A DNA stretch of 64,000 nt, taken from Owenia fusiformis. Its lineage: Eukaryota; Annelida; Polychaeta; Sabellida; Oweniidae. Both the position numbers and the translations under genes were made by a program. The stretch covers positions 17,343,513 to 17,407,512 of the forward strand of contig CAIIXF020000004.1 in assembly GCA_903813345.2 (NCBI GenBank), read 5' to 3'. Numbering within the stretch: position 1 is the first letter of the stretch; the number at the start of each line of letters is the position of its first letter. Shown here piece after piece: positions 45,727 to 58,040 of the stretch. A model generated the notes under the pieces. It was not told where the DNA came from. It saw only the letters and a program-made list of their open reading frames with translations, and ran no database searches.

Positions 45727-47508
45727 CCTTAACTAGAGTCCAATGAATTTAATAATTCTAGCTTATGGTAGTAAGAATATTTCTTATTGATGTAAAATTT
45801 GATTTGCGAATATAATGAAATTGTGATAGTTTATATGCAAATGTAATTTTATGTTATTAATAATTTAAAGAAGTTAGAATGGGGGTGTTGTGCTATAGAA
45901 TTGAATTATGGGTAGATTAGCTCCAAGGGAGCAGTTAATTAGTCATCATGTGAAAAGATGTTAGATATTTTATATGTGTTGTGGTCAAAAGCACAATTTG
46001 AACCGTAGCATCAATAATTTAATTGTACCATGCAGAAAAAACCAATGCAATCTGAACACTCCTAGGACGGGCCAAATGTTTTTAGAATAGCAGGTGTTCA
46101 CATTTCAGTGCAGGGTTTCATTAACAAGCGAGTCATTGGGTGGGAATCAAAAGTGTTCATATTGAGAGATGTTCAGATTACAGAGGTATAGATCTTTTTT
46201 TGCAGTAATCCTTCCCTATAATAAACGAGATAAGAAAGATAAGGGAAAGAAGAGCCATATATCTTAATCTTACATCAAACCATTCTTACCCCTCCAACCC
46301 CCCCCCCTCCCCCCACTTTATATACACCCCCACCTTCCAAAGGCAAGTAGACAGGAGAGGTAATTCAGAAATGTGAAGAAAGAAGAACACCATATATAGA
46401 CTCATATAAGCAAAACAGAAATGAGATCCTAATGAATTCCTCTGAATGAATTTTTGTAAGGGTAAATCTGAAAAAAATGAGTAAGGATACAGACTAAATA
46501 TGATTGATGTATAAGCCTAAAACAACTTTATTACACATAACTCACACCTACCTTACCAGTATACTTAAATACAACCGTGTGTCATAATGAGCATATGGGG
46601 GAAATATATGGTTGGATATGAAGAATATCCACTGGAGAATGAGTATCCATTTTGGTGAGGGTCATTTCATGAACTCAATCAGAGAATCAACCTTGAATGA
46701 CAAAAAATTAATGTTTATTTAGAGTTATGTGTTTGGTAGATGTTTTATTTGAGAGGGCTTATGTTTTGAGATATGGTGCCAAGATTGCGAGGCATTTGTC
46801 GTACTGCAATCTCTTTCCTCTGACATCTCTATTGTGATGCCTGACAACAGACTGCATCTCATTTACACAGAAAATTAAGGGACTTAACTTGTCAGATTTC
46901 TGGAATTATTGTTTTTATTATCGTAATGTTTGAAATCTCTTTAAAAACATTGAAATTGCTTATAGTGAAGTTAAAATGAAACCTTCAAAACCAGACATGA
47001 TAATTGATATTTGGATGGAAAAATAAAATTGTGGTATTAACGGCTGTTGTGAAATGCCATAACCTTTGTGTTTTGCTTCCTCAAGTGTCATGGCTTATTG
47101 CTTAACCTCTTACATACAGAGCATTTTTCTTTTTTGCTTACTTTTGCAGTATTGGCATCTTTAGATATGCTTGATGTTCAATTTGGTAATAATGCACCCC
47201 CCCCAAAAAAGAAAATTAACAGTCTGAAACCAGGTACTGTATGGTACATTAAGCATATTTTATGGTACTGTACAATAGCCAAAATGGTACTGTATGGTTC
47301 TGTTAAAGATTGGATGTATACTGAACATTTAATAAATATTTTGTGTCAATTGAACACAAATTCAGTGTCAGATTTTGAGGCATTTTATTGAGTAATTCTG
47401 TGACTGACATTTCCCATGATGCAGTAACTTTGGAATAATCCCATTGTCAGTTAATCATGCAGTAGTTCCAGGTTAATTCCATTCTGATACTCAAAGCATC
47501 AAGTACAT
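45727..47508. other. Non-coding stretch
   Basis: Contains a worn pogo-type MITE-like piece with GTTCA/TGAAC words (46040-46190) and C-runs near 46290-46315. The 107-codon frame at 47068-47391 has repeated WY/TVWYIK residues and no domain. Confidence 0.35.
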
Positions 47509-47888
47509 TACAGTAAAACCTGTATATCTGAACACCTGGCTAATCCGAACACCTTCCAATTTGAACACTTTTTTTCGGTCCCATTTTTTCCTCCCATTGA
47601 CTCCCATGTTAAAAAAAACTTGAAATCTGAACACCTCCTAATTTGAACAGTGAACAACCAGATTTGAAAAAGTGACCTGTCTAATCTGAACATTTTTATC
47701 AGAAATCAAATGTCTGGACATTTCAATTATAGACAAATATTGAGTCAATGTTATAGTTGTTATTTATCTTTACATATACAATGTAATCAAAGAACCAATA
47801 TTGTCCTAACTAACTTATTTAGTCTCAGTGACATCCCTAATTTGTGGAAAACAACAGGATGTTTTGGAAAGGTGTGAATACAGGAGTT

Positions 47889-48275
47889 AATTGGTTTATC
47901 CTTATTGTAAATTAACTGGATGTTTTTGATTTGGATTATGAACTTGACTGTTTTATATCCCATGGGTCTGTTATGATAGCTAAGATTCAATCAGCAAATG
48001 TTTTATAATCACAAGGACAACACAGACGACATTTGCAGACAAGATTTAGAAAAGAACTGAATGTTTTTGCTTTGGATTAAGAGAAAGGTGAGAATCTGGG
48101 AGATAATTGGTTTATCCTTATTGTAAATTAACTGGATGTTTTTGATTTGGATTATGGACAGGTCTTGACTGTTTTATATCCCATGGGTCTGTTATGATAG
48201 CTAAGATTCAATCAGCAAATGTTTTATAATCACAACGGGACAACACAAACGACATTTGCAGACAAGATTATATCA
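47889..48275 (+). repeat. Tandem duplication inside the pogo-like element
   Basis: About 160 bp starting AATTGGTTTATCCTTATTGT (47889) recurs 216 bases later (48105) with only small changes, including an inserted GACAGGTCTT. Both copies end GACATTTGCAGACAAGATT. The close match suggests the duplication is younger than the element. Confidence 0.85.
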
Positions 48276-48302
48276 CAAGAAAGAGAAAAAAATTCAACTT
48301 TG

Positions 48303-48506
48303 TAATATCCTATCACTAAAATATCTCCTAAAAGGCATACATCTGACATCCTGAATGCCCTTGATATTTTGAAGGATTATACATCATCTCGAATGAACAC
48401 TCATGAAAATTTTTTTTTACTTGAAGAGGATATCTACTCAAATATTGCTAATGCTAAAAATGCCAAGAAACAAACAACAATGAAGGACTTTTTCAAGCAA
48501 AAGTAA
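48303..48506 (+). pseudogene. Transposase C-terminal fragment with PIP-box-like tail
   Basis: After an in-frame stop the frame reads ..PITKISPKRHTSDILNALDI.. then ENFFLLEEDIYSNIANAKNA and ends KKQTTMKDFFKQK before TAA. The pattern of a loosely conserved helical stretch, an ENFF.LE motif and a basic end fits the C-terminus of Tigger/pogo transposases. QTTMKDFF matches the PCNA-interacting consensus Q-x-x-hydrophobic-x-x-F-F; a PCNA-binding motif of this kind is known at the C-terminus of Drosophila pogo transposase. The 66 codons are intact to the stop, while everything upstream of the element's protein is missing. Confidence 0.7.
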
Positions 48507-48860
48507 AGCAGTGCTATATTACCATAATATGGGATAAGTCATTTGATAAGCATAAGATTTCATTCGAGACTATCATATACTTTTAAAGTGTATTACAAAG
48601 TTTTTACAAAGAGTTATTTTACTAAAACGATGATATTGTTCAAAATATAAATAAAACATAGCATATAGGCTATATGACTATTGTAGAATTAACTCATCAA
48701 CAACATTTATTGTTTTCTGACTTAGTATTAAGTGTTCAATATAGCGGACTGAACAATGAAAATCCCCCCCCCCAACAAAATCCTCGAAATTTGAACACCT
48801 GCCAATTTGAACGCTTTTGGCTGGTCCCGTGGGTGTTCGGATTAGACAGGTTTTACTGTA

Positions 48861-49339
48861 TGTTGAATTGACAGAGATGGAAAATGTGTGGCTTTCCAGG
48901 ATGGGTTATTTCATGGTTGGACATCTCTGATACTCAAATCATCTCTCTCTGTTGCATTGACATTGATGGAAAAGATGTGGCTTGCCACAATGGCTTATTC
49001 CATGATCACATATCCGAAGCTACGAGCTACATGATTGAAAATCAAACGAGTACCATGATTAGAGAGAAAGTGACAAAACCACTGAATATGATTAATTAAT
49101 TCAAAAAACGATTAAAGGGAATATGTTTTAGGGTGATATTGTCACTTGTATAATAATCCCATGCTTATTTTCTCAAAGGTTAGGTTAGGACCCACGTCAT
49201 ATAGTCAGTGTGTCTATTGTCTAAAAGAGAACATTTTATGTGGAATAGCTAAATTAAAAAGTCTGATTAGTGATAACCGTTATTTCGTTTTCGCTGCTGC
49301 TGTAATAGCATTAATTATGCCACTGCAATGATCCCAATA
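48861..49339. other. Non-coding stretch
   Basis: A frame of 71 codons (48884-49099) has no recognisable domain. Nothing else is seen. Confidence 0.35.
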
Positions 49340-49520
49340 GCCATAATCATGTCCTCTCTGGAGACAAAATGTCACCACGCCATATTTAAAATGCAAAATA
49401 AAGTAAAAAGGAGAGGAATTAGCAAGTAATAAAGTACATAGCCATGTAGTCAAGACTCTAAATTGTATGGAAATATCAGAAAATCTTGCAGTTCATTCAG
49501 ATTTTGTAGAGAAATTGTGT
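49340..49520 (+). repeat. Unclassified dispersed repeat, copy 4
   Basis: Words AGGAATTAGCAAGTAATAAAG, CATGTAGTCAAGACTCTAAA and TTCATTCAGATTTTGTAGAG follow the order of the 17735 copy. Confidence 0.5.
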
Positions 49521-49645
49521 AAATAAAGATTATTGGATGGAGGTTTCATTGACCAGTAAGTCGATTATCTGTCCTGACAATAAGATGGACTGGGCGTGAA
49601 ATGGCAATTCGTGGGTGGACTGATAAACTGATGGTCAATATAGGA

Positions 49646-49866
49646 CAGTAAAACTTTGATTGCGAACACTTCTAATTGCCAATAACAAATGTTAATACCC
49701 TGCATGCAGAGTCTAGTTAAGACAAAGCTTTCTTTTAAGAAGTGAAGTCAAACGAATGCAAAAGGTAAAATGTTAATACCTCTCAAATATGAACACCTCT
49801 TACCATGAACACCTCTCATATGTAAACACATCTTAAAATGAACACCTCTTAAATGTGAACATCCTT
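49646..49866. mobile_element. pogo-type MITE, right end lost, carrying a nested insertion
   Basis: It begins CAGTAAAACTTTGATTGCGA and contains many GAACACCTCTTA words in direct order. Its sequence is interrupted at 49687-49776 by the 72-bp TACCCT element with its target duplication, so it is the older of the two. No right terminus could be found. Confidence 0.55.
49696..49767 (+). mobile_element. Shortest TACCCT-family MITE (72 bp), nested
   Basis: It starts TACCCTGCATGCAGAGTC and ends GAATGCAAAAGGTA, flanked by a perfect 9-bp repeat AAATGTTAA (49687-49695 and 49768-49776). The internal deletion leaves little more than the two ends, yet the copy has a clean duplication. It therefore either moved as such or lost its middle after insertion. 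Confidence 0.85.
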
Positions 49867-50767
49867 TTATTTCCAAAACCACCATACATAAACTTTTTAC
49901 ATCTTTCTTCCATGCAATTTCAAGTTCATCTTGGGTAGTTTCGTAATAAGAATGATATAGCGTCTAATTAAGCACAACATGTCCCTTTAATCAGCCTTAG
50001 ACAGGAAAACTGAGTGTGATCATTTGTTAGAGAAATTGCTTGATGACCTTCTTAAAATATATGATATACAAGGAATGTCTCATATAAGGTACATAAGGCA
50101 TAGAATGTTTCCATTTTTCACCATTTTGAGCACCTTTCAAGTGATTTTAGCCAATTTTGGACCAGCATTGTCAAAAATAAACGCCCCTGGAAATTTTTGA
50201 AAAGTGAAACCCCTTTGCAAAAGCTGGCTACAGGCCTGCTTGCGCAGATCTATTGTATTAAGGTCCAATTTTAGAAATTCAGTTTTGGACATTTATTAAC
50301 AGATAAGTAAATGAGAATTTTGAGAGCCAGCTGAAGAAAGATCGTTGAGTTCCATGATAGTCGACTATATAGACTTGAGTTGAGTTGTTTCCTTCTTAAA
50401 ACAATATTTGATCCTATGATTACAATCAATGTTTCTTACACCTGGTAGCTGTTCCCATAATCCCTTTCATACACCATGTGATCAAACCAACCAATCAGAA
50501 TTAAGAATCTATAATAGTTCAGCAGATAGAACTGGGATTTCAGCATATCTTATTGGATGCTTTAACAGACATGGTTTTTGAGTTAAGTATACCTCCTAGA
50601 AAATCTAGTTACAATTTAGCAGAGCATGTTCTATTCAATAGAAATGGTTTCCAAATGAACATTGAACGGAAACTTAAAATAACACTTTTAGACTTCTGGC
50701 GAGACACATTATATCAATTTTGATTTTTGCATTTAACCAATGGAATGGAAACAAGGTTGCTGAATAA
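49867..50767. other. Non-coding stretch
   Basis: Includes a reversed copy of the CATAGCCAGCTTTTG family at about 50137-50242. Otherwise nothing is seen. Confidence 0.4.
50137..50242 (-). mobile_element. CATAGCCAGCTTTTG family, copy 2 (inverted, partial)
   Basis: The right edge reads GCAAAAGCTGGCTACAGGCCTG, the inverse of the left end of the other copies, preceded by AAACCCCTTT and AAATTTTTGAAAAGTG. Confidence 0.5.
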
Positions 50768-51171
50768 CCCAGATGCGAGTAGAAATAATCTTGATTTACG
50801 TCATTAAAAATTCATTTGATATCTACATGTAAAATTACATCTAGAAATGTGGTTTTAAAAAGTGTTTATCAACTTTGAAAAAAATTTTTTTTGAAAATGT
50901 GACTTCTAGCTCGGAGAGATTCGCCATAGACCCCATGCTATAAAATCACAAAAAATGAAATATCTTTTCTTTCAGTGGACAGATAATATTTTGCTTTACT
51001 GGACATATTTTCATTAGTATAAGTATCAGACACATAAGGGTTATATGAAAATTGAGCCACTTAAATTGATAATATTCAAGTTTAAGGGAACTTTCTTATA
51101 TACCTGCCATGTTAATTGACCCGAATCAGCCACCTGGTGGTGAAACGGGTAACTACCCACTCGCATTTGGG
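50768..51171. mobile_element. TAA-flanked MITE, copy 2
   Basis: It starts CCCAGATGCGAGTAG and ends CTCGCATTTGGG, with TAA on both sides (50765-50767 and 51172-51174). It is the inverse of the copy at 31469. A 3-bp TAA duplication is usual for PIF/Harbinger-type elements, but the ends are not typical of that group. No coding capacity. Confidence 0.75.
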
Positions 51172-51174
51172 TAA

Positions 51175-54100
51175 TTGAAGTGAATTCAATCTTGATTCTG
51201 TAACAAATAACTGTGTGATTGTACAGGATATTATGTAGAGATTTGATTTCTTGATTTGGTTTGTTTATTGTAACTAGTATTCTAAACCTACTAAAAACCA
51301 TTTTGTTAACTAATATCTAAATTCTTGGAGGATAGAAAATGATTATTATTTTGTAAGAGGTTGAAGATCATAAAATTGACTGATTTGTGCAAAAATATAA
51401 TCATATGCATAGTACATGTACACTGTACTACACTGTATATCCAGTCAAGAAAAATACATAATTCAAAGTAATGAATCCAACAGATTATCTCCCATTGAGA
51501 TTTAGATTTAATTTGAATAATGTTGGTATGATTTCTTTGGATTGATATGTTGTTATTGAGAAAGAAAACTCTGAATCAATATGAGTTTGTCACATTACCC
51601 TCTGAAAATTACAGATTATTTGATGCTGATTCAATCTTAACCATCTCAAATGAAGTAAATGGACTTAAAGTTGAAATGTTAGATTAATTTTAGTGACTTA
51701 TAGCCAAGAACTGTTATGATTTTTATACATGTACTTTACATTCTGATTTGACACACAGCCTTTAAAGAATGTCTTCAAGAGTGTGAATAACTAAAAGAGT
51801 ATAGATGATCTTTTTGAGCTTTTGCGGCAAAGGATAATAGTTAAGTAAAAAATGCAGAACAAAAATTGGATTATCAATTTTATCATCTGGAGTGGAAGAA
51901 TTTCATCTTGGCATGTTATTATCCATAATTCAATAAAGATCTTAGAGAAAGTTGTGAGTCATATCATATGTCATGTAATCATAACATGTCATGGAATTCT
52001 AATTTGTCATTTAGAGGGAATTTGGATGACAGAGCAGATACGTTTCTGGTTCTATATCAATGTATTAAGGCATCATGCAATTTCTGTATGATGTATTTTA
52101 GTGTGAATTTTAGATAAAACTCATTTTCAGATAAGATTTACTGCCCCCGCCCATTCTTTTATTCAAACAGAAATCATGTCAACTGTTCTCTTAGGCAATT
52201 GCCTGAAGTTAAGCTTGAGGCCACAGTTTTCAAAGAAGGGTCAAAGCATTTCACTTGAGTACAGTCTTTTTGCCCTTCAGTTTCCACAGTTATCTTCCCC
52301 TTCCCTTCCCATCCCATCCCATTTTTCTTCATGATCATTGTTGAAGGAATGCATACGAGTTAAGGGAAAGATAACACAGAGATCTTCGGACTTAATCAAC
52401 GCAAAGTAAATTAGGAAAAGCTATTTGAAATCTAAATATTGACACACTCGGACTAACTCTGTGTTTTATAGAATTTGTGTATTGGCATTTAGATATTGTT
52501 CCTCTGGGATGTAATTATCGTTATTGACTTTCTCGTGCTGTCCACGGACTCTCCTTCTCATATTTAACTCTGGTCATGTACTTAGGTTAACCCCTCAAGA
52601 GAGAAGCATTTCTGCCTGATGTATTTTTCTTATTGATTGGATAACCATGGGAGAGGCAAAAATTAAAGTGCCCATCAGGCCCATAGCCAGCTTTTGCCAA
52701 AGGGGGTTGAGTTTTTGAAAAATTCCAGGGGGTTCAAATTTGACAATTCTGATCAAAAATCTTTTGAAAGTGCTCAAAATGGTCAAAAAACTGCATGATC
52801 CCACTATAATCTGGTCGGTAATTTATGCAATGAATGATGGTATTTGATTGTTTTGATGCTGACAAAATCTTAATGATCTCTAATATAGCTTTCTTGAGAG
52901 TTTGAATATAAAATTGATGTTAGTAAATATATATTTCACGATTCCAGGGTACAGGCTAGATGAAAGAATTGATTTAAATTAAGAGTTAAAATGAAGCTCA
53001 GCTCTTGCCAAGGGTTCCTAGTAACTTACCTTTCAGCTGAAGAGATCAATTAGCAAGTTGTAGAAATATGAAGAACAAATATTGTGTTCTTTTCATACCT
53101 TCATTCAAATTAGAGTATATTTTCCTTGTCATTACAGATGATCTGACTTACAACATTGCTTTAATAAGCGACTGACTCACTTATCTCTGTTGAAATTTGA
53201 TTGATCCGACAGGAGAATGATTCTTATTTAGGTAAATTGGTTTGTTAAACAGATAGTTTTCCACTTGTGATTGTCGTTAGTAAGAAATCTATAATACTTA
53301 TTTTCTTATTCGATTGGTTTTCAGTTTCTTTAGTGGACAGCCGCCAGTTTGTCTGTCTGAGAGGTTTACTACGAAACCAGGATATGTTTTCTACTAATGA
53401 TAGCATCAATTTTGCACCAAGGGATGATTCTACCTTAATTGAGCAAAATGAATATATTCATAGAAATTTGAAATATAATTGACATAAAATTAAAGGAATT
53501 TCTGTTTGAATTTTATTAGTAGACTCAGACATGGATAGATTTAAAAGGAAAGTCCAGTTTTTGTGTTACCCATAATACAGTGTATCAAAGACTAGCAAGT
53601 GTGAATCCTTTTGTTTTTTTAACGAATTTTTTTCTAAAGATAATCAGAAGGTGTAATTGCCTATCGATGCTGAATCCAATCAACCCTTGAAAAAAACACC
53701 TGGAAGTCATGTTATTTTCTCCCAAAACATAGCAAACAGAGAGGAATTTCAATGAATTTATGGAGCAGGGTTGTTATACAAATATAATATCATAAATCAA
53801 TGCAATCAACCTGAACAATTTAGTCATTTTTTAGAAGAAATTAAAAATTGATGATGGGTACTTGGAAGATTTTGCGAGAAAGTATCCGAGAAAGCATACA
53901 TAATACATTGATTCAGGCAGTTATAACAAGCTTGAACATCAGAGGTCTGCTACACTTGTACTTACAAAATGTTTTATTATCTTTTTGATATTTTTACGAT
54001 TATTTGAATTAAAGCTATGATTTTAATACATAAATCATAATCTCATGTTTTTTATTTTTTCCTGGTGGATTTCTATTTTGTTTTATATAAAACATCAAAT

Positions 54101-56199
54101 CCATGCATAGGAATATAATGTGAATTCAAATATTTGTTTCATGATTGCACAAATCTACAGATATTATTTTTAGCAATTAAGTGTTCAAAGTTTCAAGTAA
54201 ATCCATTCATTCTTAAAATTAAAATCAGTGGTTTCAAAGAGAAGATCATCTTTGAGCTATGTCTATTCTTATCATTGAATTATATGTCCTGATGAAATTT
54301 TACGGTCAAATAAATCCTCTTTGATTGGGAGTGTGGGTGGCATATGTCAATTTGCTCTTGTTTTATCAGAAGTATAATTCTGTCAACATGTTTTTTGTCG
54401 TGGGAAACGAGGAATAAAATGCCAAATTAATTGGGAAATCAGCAACTACAAATAGGAGAGCCAAATTTGAAAAGATGAGGCCATAATAGAGACAAAGAGG
54501 ATATTATTATTATTTCATTAGATATCATTTTGAACAGTTTTGGCAAGCCAGTTTCTTATACCCTAGGCTTATCCCTCTTTCTGTTGATTTTCACACATAT
54601 ATCTGAATCAGGAATGTCAGATTGGTAAACTAAATGGCCATTAACTTTATGTATCTTCAATTCCTTTTTCAGCATGTTTGATTCATATTTTATTTATTTT
54701 ATTTTTGTTTGTTTATCCTAGATCTCCTGCAGTAAAAATGCATATCTACAAAGCAAATATGCTGACAATAAACAACAGATCCTCTCTTGAAATAAAGTAA
54801 AATTCATCTAGAAAATTACATTCTATCCAGGTTTTCTTGCTGAAATCAGGACGTCACTGTTGCTCAAACTGTCAACAGTGATTATCCAAAACATGAAGCA
54901 AATGTGTGTTATTTCTACTGAAATTCATTAGTTGTGAGAGAGGAGGCTTCTGTTGAGAAAACGCAAATTCTAAGAAGTTATGAAATATAAGAAGTGATGA
55001 AGGAAGGAAACAAACCCCTAAAATCAATATACATGAAAGAAATTACTTCATCTCCTTTGCGATCTTCTTTGATCATGTACTCAGTGTTAGATTATTTTAT
55101 TTATTTTTAATTATTGCAATTTGAACTTTTGGGGAATGCTTTTTCAATTGAAATAAACTGATTGGCTGTAGGAGAGATCCCTTAAATACCTAAATACCAG
55201 TCACTAAATATACCCACAAGTAATTTAATTGGATTTACAACCCCTGTATTTGAATGACCAAGTCATTGATCAATCATTTAAACACTTTTCATTAGTAATT
55301 ATTGAAAAGCACAACAGGTTATTTATTTTTCCCCAGGCCCTCCTTTGTCCCAAACAGAGGTAACAGAGGAAGGAGGCATATACCCCCCCCCCCATAACCA
55401 AGAAAAATAAAATGCTTAGATAAAAGAAGAAAAGAGCTTTAAAATGCTTTTTATTTGAACCTTCTAGCTCATTCAAAATTCAAAACAAATCTTTAAAAAA
55501 AAACCGACTGAAAACTGAAATCTTTTGGGTAATCGCATCCCCCTTCCTGACTGAAAGCTGACTGGCTATGCCTATATACTATTGAGGGCTACTTGCGTCT
55601 ATCTATAGAAGACTAAGATAAGTAAAACTTCATGTTTCACTAGTTTCATAGTGACAGCAGTTAAGTTTTCCCATGACCTTATATCATATGCATCAGAACA
55701 ATTCTCTGTATTAATAATTCAGATAGGATTCTCTGGACACCTAGAGTATTTTGTATATTATTACAGTCTTACAGTATCTTTGGAGCCAATGGAAACAAAT
55801 GGGATTTCTTTGCATCCAGGGATGATTATGGAATTTGACAATGGGGTAGCTTAAGTACGGTTTGGAAAATCCACTCCCTTTTCAAAAATTAAGACCCATT
55901 TTAATGACCATTTCTTCAAATGAGGCTCATTGCTGAAAATGAGCTATCTTAGGCCTAGAGTTCAAAATATTCTGCAATTGTTAGGGCTTATTCTTCTCAG
56001 GGGACCCATAATTTTCAGTTCCACTCACGTTCAATTTAGTCAAAGTTTGATAATCTGACCTCAGCAAATACCAATTGCATAAAAATGAAGATATAACTCC
56101 AAAAACTTGACCCCATCTCTGAAAACTTGTGGGATCCAGGACAGTCTGTAGCTAGCTACAGGTCTTCTCAAGCCTTTTATAATTCTCAATGACTCCACT
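51175..56199. other. Non-coding stretch
   Basis: The emptiest 5 kb of the window. It contains one copy of the CATAGCCAGCTTTTG family (52676-52800), a short CCCTTCCCTTCCC run (about 52297) and a C-run (about 55382). The open stretches are AT-driven and carry no domain. Confidence 0.4.
52676..52800 (+). mobile_element. CATAGCCAGCTTTTG family, copy 3
   Basis: It begins CAGGCCCATAGCCAGCTTTT and contains GCCAAAGGGGG, GTGCTCAAAATGGTCAAA and AAACTGCATGAT, as in the 25203 copy. The right terminus is not clear. Confidence 0.55.
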
Positions 56200-56208
56200 G
56201 AGCTTACT

Positions 56209-56559
56209 TACCCTGCGTGCAGAGTCTAGTTAAACTACACTCTGCCTAGTAGAGACCATATTACAGTTTAGTAGCCCCGCCCCCACGACGGGTACCGGTG
56301 ACAGTTTGGGTAATAAATCACTTTTGACCTACGCGCTGACCTTTCCTCCACCAATCAGCGAGCTTGAAGAAACATACGCCAAATGCGTTTTAATTAGATA
56401 TGCGCGTGTCATTGGTCAATTCCGGGCTCAACGAGAACGTCGGTCATATCTGGACGACGAACACTGATTGGCGCGGTGAGTTCACAGGTTTATTTTAGTT
56501 TGAAAGAGTGAAGACGAAGCTCTCTTTTAAGAAGTGAAGTCAAACGAATGCAAAGGGTA
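56209..56559 (+). mobile_element. TACCCT-family MITE, full-length form (351 bp)
   Basis: It starts TACCCTGCGTGCAGAGTC and ends GAATGCAAAGGGTA, with perfect 9-bp flanks GAGCTTACT (56200-56208 and 56560-56568). The interior has a GC box (GCCCCGCCCCC, about 56275) and three CCAAT-type boxes (about 56352, 56410 and 56465). It is nearly the reverse complement of the copy at 59406, about 2.8 kb away. No open frame is seen. Confidence 0.9.
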
Positions 56560-56568
56560 GAGCTTACT

Positions 56569-58040
56569 GCACTTTAAGCTACAGGCACAATATATCCTGG
56601 AAGTATTACCTCGAGGCGTAATGACAAGAAAACATATTCAGAAAAAGCATTTTATACACCCACAGAATATTAAATATTTTCTTAGAGCTTTTGATATCAT
56701 CAGAGTAACCTTATATCACATTGATGTGAAATACGCAAGCCATGGCTAGAATTCTAATCGAGAAATCAAATTGATCTGGATTTAATAAACGAAGAGCATC
56801 CTTTAAGAGCAAAATAGAAATATTCTGATTTTGATCAATATGGTACCACGCATACCAGCATCAAAGTTGATTGTTAAGGCGGCTCTTGGGACAGCGCTTA
56901 TAATTGCTTCTTGTAACTGGCTCTAATAGGAGCATTTTAAGTAAACGTTTAGGTTTAATTAAGTCTATTGCATGAATGAATTTAAGCAGATACAATTGGA
57001 AAGATGGTTTAATTTATGACGTGACAGAATAGTTTTCTCTCGAGTCCCTCAACCAGAAATTTTCTCTAAAATATTGGCACACCCGTCCGTAAAGTGGCCT
57101 GCTTGATCGAGCGTTTTGCTATGTGAAGTATGGAGCTATGAAGAAACACTGGAACAGATGAGATGAAAATGTTCCAAATTAGAAAGAAATTAAAGATTAT
57201 GATACAGTTGAAAGTGAAGTGAAAATTGAAAAAATAAGTTTAAAGTTAATGGTTGCTGTTGTGAACTAATCAATTGATCGCAAATTACTGAAATATGAGA
57301 TAGGAATACATTGTTAAGACAAGCATGTTCTGTGACATTATATCACAATTCCTCTGGTAATTTGTATAGAGGGATAAGTAATGGCTCACATTTTACAATT
57401 TGTATAATTTGACCTTTTGGTTTTTTCATGCTGTACAATAAATTCTAAATTGTTAAGAACTTATTTGAAAACTAAACTGGTTGTGAAGGATTTGTTTGAA
57501 AATGTCGTCATTTTTTGTTTTAATAAATGGTATTTTTTCCATTTTGGGTTGATTACATGATCCGATTGTTTTAAAGTCAATCTGTTTGCATAGGTTACTC
57601 AAAGTTGGTGATTTTTATAGAACATTTTTGTGATAAACGGTGACCCAAGGTGTAGAATGTTATCACGTACCCTGCAAACTTCCCATAAAGAGGCCAAGGG
57701 GAAACATATATCATTGGAAATGAAAATTATTTCCACCAATTTTTCTCCTTGCTGTATTTGACATGATGTTTAACTTGGGAGATATTATTCATCTTTATAC
57801 GGATATTTATTGAAGTCGTTATTGTGATATATACGCTTTCATATTTGATTCATATAAAATGAAATATCTAGAGATCCAATTTAACTCAATGATGATGTAT
57901 TGTTGCCTGTTTTTGTGCCACCTTTTGTACAAATGTACTTGACAATGTATAATCATCAAATAAAAATGTTTTTTTTTGTAATTCAGTATATTTCACTATT
58001 ATCGTTTGTTGGGCTTGAGAAATTGATCGCTCTACTGGTA
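56569..58040. other. Non-coding stretch
   Basis: Nothing recognisable. A 47-codon open stretch near 57627-57768 (..NGDPRCRMLSRTLQTSHKEA..) looks slightly protein-like but has no support. Confidence 0.35.

Larger units (their letters stand above)
47511..48858 (+). mobile_element. pogo/Tigger-like DNA transposon, internally deleted
   Basis: The ends CAGTAAAACCTGTATATCTG (left) and CAGTAAAACCTGTCTAATCC (right, reverse-complemented) form the inverted repeat. TA stands on both sides (47509-47510 and 48859-48860). Both subterminal parts repeat (T/C)CGAACACC / TTTGAACAC words. The interior keeps only the C-terminal end of a transposase (48303-48506); the DNA-binding and DDE parts are gone. A segment of about 160 bp is tandemly duplicated inside. 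Small elements with the same ends (9126, 35169, 49646, 13015) are probably its non-autonomous relatives. Confidence 0.85.
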
